NCBI GenBank assembly: GCA_023388675.1
Contig: JAEWFU010000346.1
Location: forward strand, 1 to 8,919
Length of the DNA stretch: 8,919 nt
Source: Pseudomonadota bacterium
Lineage (GTDB): Bacteria; Pseudomonadota; Alphaproteobacteria; Rhizobiales; Rhizobiaceae
Reading direction: 5' to 3'
In this document: positions 5,372 to 8,919 of the stretch, in pieces
Layout: the number at the start of each line of letters is the position of its first letter
Numbering within the stretch: the stretch's first letter is position 1
Translations under genes and position numbers: made by a program
Notes under the pieces: generated by a model
Databases searched by the model: none
The model's input: only the letters and a program-made list of their open reading frames with translations
Told to the model about the DNA's origin: nothing

Positions 5372-6820
5372 ATGTCACTTTCGACTGCACTGAATATTGC
5401 GCAGAATTCGCTCCTGAATACCCAGCGCCAGACGACCGTCGTCTCGCGCAACATCGCGAACGTATACAATGCGGACTATGCCCGTCGCACGGCAATGCTC
5501 TCCAGCCTTGCGCCGGGCACCCGCGTTGCGGAGATCAGGCGAGCCACCGACGCCGCCCTCTTCCAGCAGAACCTGACGGCGCTTTCCGGATACAAGGCGC
5601 AGAGCATCATCGTCAGCGGGCTCGAACACATCACGATGTCGGTCAACGGCGTCGAGAATGCCACCTCGCCATCGACGATGATCGGCAAGCTGCAGGAAGC
5701 GCTGCAGCTTTATTCCGCGACCCCTTCCAACAGGACGCTTGCCGAGAATGCGGTCGAGATGGCACGCCAGGTTCTCGGCAGCCTCACCGAAGGCACCAAA
5801 TCGGTCCAGGCGCTGCGCACGGACATGGACGCCCAGATTTCGGCGGGCGTGAACGAACTCAACAAGCTTCTGGCGGATTTCAAGACCGTCAATGACGCCG
5901 TCGTCAAGGGCACCAACGCCGGACGCGACGTGCTGGACCAGCTCGACACGCGCGACGCGATTTTGAAGAAGATCGCCGAATACGTGCCGATTTCCACGAT
6001 CGCCCGCAGCGGCAACGATCTCATGATCGTGACGGCCGACGGCACCACCTTGTTCGAGACCGTGCCACGCCATGTGGCTTTCGAGAGCACGGCGGCATTC
6101 GGCCCCACCACCACCGGCAATGCCATCTATGTTGACGGCGTGCGGATAGCCGCCGCCAATGGCGCAAACACCAGCGCCGGCGGTTCGCTGGCGGCCATGA
6201 TGCAGATGCGCGACGGCTACGCCACCGGCATGCAGGCACAATTGGATGAGACCGCCCGCGGCCTCATCAAGGCGTTTGCGGAGGTGAACCCGGGCAATCC
6301 GGCCGATATTCGTCCGGGCCTGTTCACATGGCCAGGCGCACCTGGCATGCCTGCAGACGGCGTCCTGGAAACCGGCCTTGCCGGCCTGATCACGTTGAAC
6401 CCACTGATCGATTCCCAGCAGGGCGGCAATCCGGAGCTGCTGCGCGACGGCGCAAGTTTCGACCTCAACCCGGACGATCACGCCAGCTTCAACGAGCTGC
6501 TGCTGCGCTTCACCAATGCGCTCGACACACCCGTGGACTTCGTCACCGTTGCCGGCACGACCGCCAGCCTGAGTCTTCAAAACTACGCCACGAGCACGAT
6601 CAGTTGGCTGGAAGACGCGCGCAAGACGGCAGCCGGGGCTGCGGAAACCAAGGGCGCCTTGATGATGCGCACCGGTGAGGCGCTCTCAAACGTAACCAGC
6701 GTGAACGAGGACGAAGAAATCGCCCTCATGCTGGAGCTCGAGCGCTCCTATGCGGCATCGGCCAAGATGATGCAGATCATAGACGAGATGCTCGAGACCC
6801 TGCTCAATACGGTGAGATAG
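5372..6820 (+). CDS. flgK: Flagellar hook-filament junction protein FlgK (HAP1)
   Basis: FlgK is the first hook-associated protein. It forms the ring joining hook to filament and is exported after the FliK-driven specificity switch. The 482-residue product starts with the family motif MSLSTALNIAQNSLLNTQRQ, then VVSRNIANVYNADYARR, the local form of the NIAN-x-x-PGYSR motif. A long helical region (about 90-210) includes LQLYSATPSNRTLAENAV and VNELNKLLADF. The C-terminus (about 443-482) has SVNEDEEIALMLELERSY, then AASAKMMQIIDEMLETLL, as expected of FlgK. It follows flgE after 33 nt. The purine-rich AGGGGA at 5363-5368 is only 3 nt from the ATG, closer than usual; TAGGGA at 5355-5360 is the alternative, at 11 nt. 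The start is fixed by the conserved N-terminus. A Gly/Pro-rich stretch near residues 310-335 carries several small DNA hairpins. Confidence 0.96.
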   Translation: MSLSTALNIAQNSLLNTQRQTTVVSRNIANVYNADYARRTAMLSSLAPGTRVAEIRRATDAALFQQNLTALSGYKAQSIIVSGLEHITMSVNGVENATSPSTMIGKLQEALQLYSATPSNRTLAENAVEMARQVLGSLTEGTKSVQALRTDMDAQISAGVNELNKLLADFKTVNDAVVKGTNAGRDVLDQLDTRDAILKKIAEYVPISTIARSGNDLMIVTADGTTLFETVPRHVAFESTAAFGPTTTGNAIYVDGVRIAAANGANTSAGGSLAAMMQMRDGYATGMQAQLDETARGLIKAFAEVNPGNPADIRPGLFTWPGAPGMPADGVLETGLAGLITLNPLIDSQQGGNPELLRDGASFDLNPDDHASFNELLLRFTNALDTPVDFVTVAGTTASLSLQNYATSTISWLEDARKTAAGAAETKGALMMRTGEALSNVTSVNEDEEIALMLELERSYAASAKMMQIIDEMLETLLNTVR

Positions 6821-6824
6821 CACT

Positions 6825-7850
6825 ATGAAAGTCTCTTTCGTATCATCTCAGGCTATCACGCAAGCCATGCGCTATCAGTTGATGCGCATGCAGTCCGATC
6901 TGATCGTTGCACAAAAGGAAGCGAATACCTGGCGCGTTGCCGATGTCGGTCTGGCGCTTGGCGCGCGGACAGGCGTGTCTGTTTCGCTGAATCGCGACAT
7001 CGAAAGGCTCAACGGGCTGAAAGATTCCAACCAGCTCGCGGCATCGCGTCTTGAATCCACACAGCTCGGCCTGCAGCAGCTTACCGAGGCTGCGAACGAT
7101 CTGCTTAAGGCATATACGACCGGCGTCTCGGGCGCCTCCGACCCAGCCATCATCAAGCAGCAGGCCGATCAGGTGCTGGGACTGATGTCGTCGGTGCTCA
7201 ACGGCAACCTCAACGGCGAACATCTTTTCGCCGGCATCAATACCGATGTGCAGCCGCTTAACGACTTCCTCGACCCCGCTTCTCCGAACCGGGTCGCTTT
7301 CGACACCGCATTCGCCGCCTTCCCGTTCGCCGATCCTGCGAACATCACCGCTGCCGAGATGGACGCCTTCCTGAACAGCGTCGAGGGGCAATTCCTCGGC
7401 GCGGGCTGGGACGACTGGTCGAATGCAACCGACCAGCAGATCACGTCGCGCATCACGCTGACCGAGACCGCGCAGACGTCGGTGTCCGCCAACATTCCCG
7501 CTTTCCGCAAGCTGGCCATGGCGTCCGCGATCGTTTCGGCAACCTTCGACGGCTCCATGAGCGAGGCAGCGCGCACGGAAGCACTCAACCGTGGCATCGC
7601 CTTGCTGGGTGAAGTCGTGAGCGATCTTGCCAACCAGCAGGGCGCGACGGGTATTACCCAGCAGCGGATCGAAAGAGCCAACGATCGCATGTCCATGCAG
7701 GTCGATCTGTTCACTGAAAGCCTGACGGAAATGGAAGGCGTCGACCCGGCAGAAGCCTCGACGCGGGTCACCAGCCTTCTGTCCCAGATCGAGATTTCCT
7801 ATTCGCTGACTGCGCGGCTGCAGCAGCTCAGCCTGCTTCGATACCTTTAG
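6825..7850 (+). CDS. flgL: Flagellar hook-filament junction protein FlgL (HAP3)
   Basis: FlgL is the second junction protein and links FlgK to the flagellin filament. The 341-residue product is flagellin-like at both ends. Its N-terminal helix region (about 1-140) has [20 protein letters not shown] and [18 protein letters not shown], then [15 protein letters not shown], a motif typical of FlgL after the first helices. The C-terminal helix (about 270-341) contains [18 protein letters not shown] and SRVTSLL-like [20 protein letters not shown], and ends [10 protein letters not shown]. Central residues 150-260 are the variable domain. It begins 4 nt after the flgK stop. GGTGAG at 6811-6816, inside the flgK 3' end, is a plausible ribosome binding site at 8 nt, so the two genes are probably translationally coupled. 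It is shorter than a typical flagellin, and its position next to flgK separates it from fliC/fla. Confidence 0.95.
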   Translation: MKVSFVSSQAITQAMRYQLMRMQSDLIVAQKEANTWRVADVGLALGARTGVSVSLNRDIERLNGLKDSNQLAASRLESTQLGLQQLTEAANDLLKAYTTGVSGASDPAIIKQQADQVLGLMSSVLNGNLNGEHLFAGINTDVQPLNDFLDPASPNRVAFDTAFAAFPFADPANITAAEMDAFLNSVEGQFLGAGWDDWSNATDQQITSRITLTETAQTSVSANIPAFRKLAMASAIVSATFDGSMSEAARTEALNRGIALLGEVVSDLANQQGATGITQQRIERANDRMSMQVDLFTESLTEMEGVDPAEASTRVTSLLSQIEISYSLTARLQQLSLLRYL

Positions 7851-7894
7851 CGACCGGCCTGGAATCGGAACAAGTCAGACAACACGGAAGACGC

Positions 7895-8242
7895 ATGTAT
7901 CAATTCTCCTACGCCGAAGTTCAGACCGACGCCGTGGCGGACGCCAAGGATCGCGAAAGACAGTTGCTTTCGCGATCCATCGACCTGTTGGTCGAGGCGA
8001 GGGACAAGGGCACGAAGTCGATCGAGTCCACCCGCGCGATCTATTTTCTGAATCGCGTCTGGACGACCTTTGTCGAAGACCTCGGAAGCGAGGACAACGA
8101 GCTCCCGCACGAGCTCCGGGCAAACCTGATTTCCATAGGGCTCTGGCTGCTACGCGAGGCCGAAGAGGTTCGACAGGGCCGCTCCGACAATTTCGAAGGG
8201 CTGATCGAGGTCTCGCAGATCATCCGCGACGGCATTCAATGA
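7895..8242 (+). CDS. flaF: Flagellar biosynthesis regulator FlaF
   Basis: FlaF is a small cytoplasmic protein confined to alphaproteobacteria that acts with FlbT to set flagellin synthesis and export after transcription. In Caulobacter it is needed for flagellin production, while in Brucella it has been reported to counteract FlbT. The 115-residue product has the FlaF pattern: [10 protein letters not shown] at the start, a helical Arg/Glu-rich segment, then [18 protein letters not shown] and [17 protein letters not shown] near residues 49-88. The start follows a 44-nt gap after flgL with a weak GGAAG at 7886-7890. The stop overlaps the flbT start (ATGA). Codons 18-28 contain a perfect inverted repeat with several non-preferred codons (see separate entry). 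A CAAGTCAG word sits 24 nt before the start. Confidence 0.94.
   Translation: MYQFSYAEVQTDAVADAKDRERQLLSRSIDLLVEARDKGTKSIESTRAIYFLNRVWTTFVEDLGSEDNELPHELRANLISIGLWLLREAEEVRQGRSDNFEGLIEVSQIIRDGIQ
7948..7978 (+). other. Perfect 12-bp-stem hairpin inside flaF
   Basis: GGATCGCGAAAG (7948-7959) and CTTTCGCGATCC (7967-7978) are exact reverse complements separated by a 7-nt loop (ACAGTTG). The hairpin covers flaF codons 18-28. Residues 22-27 (RQLLSR) are encoded AGA CAG TTG CTT TCG CGA. AGA, TTG, CTT and CGA are unusual choices beside the GC-rich codons of the neighbouring genes. No U-tract follows, so it is not a standard terminator. It may act as an mRNA structure or protein-binding site; the function is unknown. 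Confidence 0.75.
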
Positions 8243-8673
8243 AGAATACGTTCAAGATCACTCTGAAGGCGAACGAGAAGATCTACATCAACGGCGCCGT
8301 CATCAGGACGGACCGCAAGGTGTCCCTCGAATTCCTGAACGACGTCCAGTTCCTGCTCGAAGGCCATGTGCTTCAGGCCGAGGACGCGACGACCCCGCTC
8401 AGGCAGCTCTATTTCATCATCCAGGTCATCCTGATGAACCCCGACGGCGCACCGGAGGCGCGCGACATGCTACGCAGATCGCTGCCGCTGCTGCTCGCGT
8501 GCTTCTCAGACCACCAGATCCTTGCCTCGCTCAAGGACGTCGACCGCCTGGTCAGCGAAGGCCACGTCTACGAAGCACTGAAAGCGTTGCGCGGCCTCTA
8601 TCCGGCGGAGGCCAGAATTCTCGCCAACGAGGGCGCGCCTGTCGCACCCCTCGTCCTTACCGCAGCGGAGTAG
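8239..8673 (+). CDS. flbT: Flagellin mRNA regulator FlbT
   Basis: FlbT is an alphaproteobacterial post-transcriptional regulator. In Caulobacter it associates with the 5' leader of flagellin mRNA and promotes its decay when the hook is unfinished; in Brucella it acts as an activator. The 144-residue product matches the family: [20 protein letters not shown] at the start, a beta-rich segment with [20 protein letters not shown], then [16 protein letters not shown] and a helical C-terminal half ([32 protein letters not shown]). It overlaps flaF by 4 bp and is followed by flgD after 4 nt, so the three are almost certainly cotranscribed and coupled. No separate ribosome binding site is obvious, which fits coupling to flaF. 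The likely targets, the flagellin genes, are outside this window. Confidence 0.95.
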   Translation: MKNTFKITLKANEKIYINGAVIRTDRKVSLEFLNDVQFLLEGHVLQAEDATTPLRQLYFIIQVILMNPDGAPEARDMLRRSLPLLLACFSDHQILASLKDVDRLVSEGHVYEALKALRGLYPAEARILANEGAPVAPLVLTAAE

Positions 8674-8677
8674 GACC

Positions 8678-8919
8678 ATGAACATTTCGGCGATCGCCAA
8701 CACCATGACGACGCAGAACACGACGGGCGCACCGCAGTCCGTCGACTATAAGGCGTTCCTGCAGTTGCTGGTCGCCCAGATGAAGAACCAGGATCCGACG
8801 GCCCCGATGGAATCGACGGATTACGTCGCCCAGCTCGCGACCTTCTCGCAGGTCGAGCAGTCGGTCGAGATCAACAAGAAGCTCACCGAGATGCTGCAGG
8901 CATCGACCATGGCGCAGGC
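8678..8919 (+). CDS. flgD: Flagellar hook-assembly protein FlgD, 3' end cut by the window
   Basis: FlgD forms the temporary cap or scaffold on which FlgE hook subunits assemble. Only the first 80 residues are visible. They carry the N-terminal FlgD domain: a short polar leader, then YKAFLQLLVAQMKNQDP (24-40), TAPMESTDYVAQLATFSQVE (41-60) and a charged helix with INKKLTEML. This is the strongly conserved export-and-assembly part of the family. GGAG at 8667-8670, inside the end of flbT, is 7 nt before the ATG. The gene is 4 nt downstream of flbT. Its place after flaF-flbT rather than beside flgE follows the rhizobial arrangement. The rest of the gene lies beyond the window edge. Confidence 0.95.
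   Translation, partial: MNISAIANTMTTQNTTGAPQSVDYKAFLQLLVAQMKNQDPTAPMESTDYVAQLATFSQVEQSVEINKKLTEMLQASTMAQ

Noticed and set aside
6331..6382. Small hairpins in flgK (GCCAGG/CCTGGC and CCGGC/GCCGG)
   Set aside because: These are short stems of 5-6 bp in Gly/Pro/Ala codons, expected in GC-rich coding DNA, with no context pointing to a role.
5375..6580. Long open frame on the - strand opposite flgK (401 residues)
   Set aside because: Same reasons: it mirrors flgK codons, has a His/Gly/Arg-rich composition, and no ribosome binding site or family motif was seen.
1..8919. Mobile elements, CRISPR arrays, tRNA/rRNA genes, defence or toxin genes
   Set aside because: None seen: the window is continuously occupied by flagellar genes with only short gaps (148, 124, 44, 33 and 4 nt).

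Overview
This window is part of the chromosomal flagellar cluster of an alphaproteobacterium of the order Hyphomicrobiales (Rhizobiales). The DNA is GC-rich. The gene order motC - fliK (motD) - lytic transglycosylase - rem/ftcR - flgE - flgK - flgL - flaF - flbT - flgD is typical of rhizobia and relatives. MotC, the MotD-type FliK and the Rem/FtcR regulator are lineage-specific markers. I cannot name the genus. All genes lie on the + strand, and both edge genes (motC at the left, flgD at the right) are cut by the window.

Layout: 1-3107 is the downstream end of a motility operon. It holds the 3' part of motC, then fliK overlapping it by 4 bp (ATGA), then a secreted lytic transglycosylase gene whose signal-peptide codons overlap the last 53 bp of fliK. 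A 148-bp gap (3108-3255) follows and carries a perfect DnaA-box consensus and a GGTTAACC palindrome just upstream of rem. Rem is an OmpR-type regulator whose receiver domain lacks a recognisable phosphoacceptor Asp. A 124-bp leader (3925-4048) then opens the hook and hook-filament-junction block flgE-flgK-flgL. After a 44-bp gap comes flaF-flbT-flgD, tightly packed (4-bp overlap, then a 4-nt gap).

How the genes work together: Rem is expected to switch on the structural genes. FlgD caps the growing hook, FlgE builds the hook, and FliK measures hook length and switches export specificity. FlgK and FlgL then form the hook-filament junction. FlaF and FlbT tune flagellin synthesis after transcription. 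MotC supports the stator in the periplasm, and the transglycosylase probably opens the peptidoglycan for the rod.

The gene content is ordinary for this group, and I see no new protein system, mobile element, CRISPR array or RNA gene. The items worth a second look are at the nucleotide level: a perfect 12-bp-stem hairpin inside the flaF coding region made with non-preferred codons, the DnaA box in front of rem, a CAAGNCAG word found only in the gaps before flgE and flaF, the fliK/transglycosylase dual-coding junction, and the degenerate Rem receiver.
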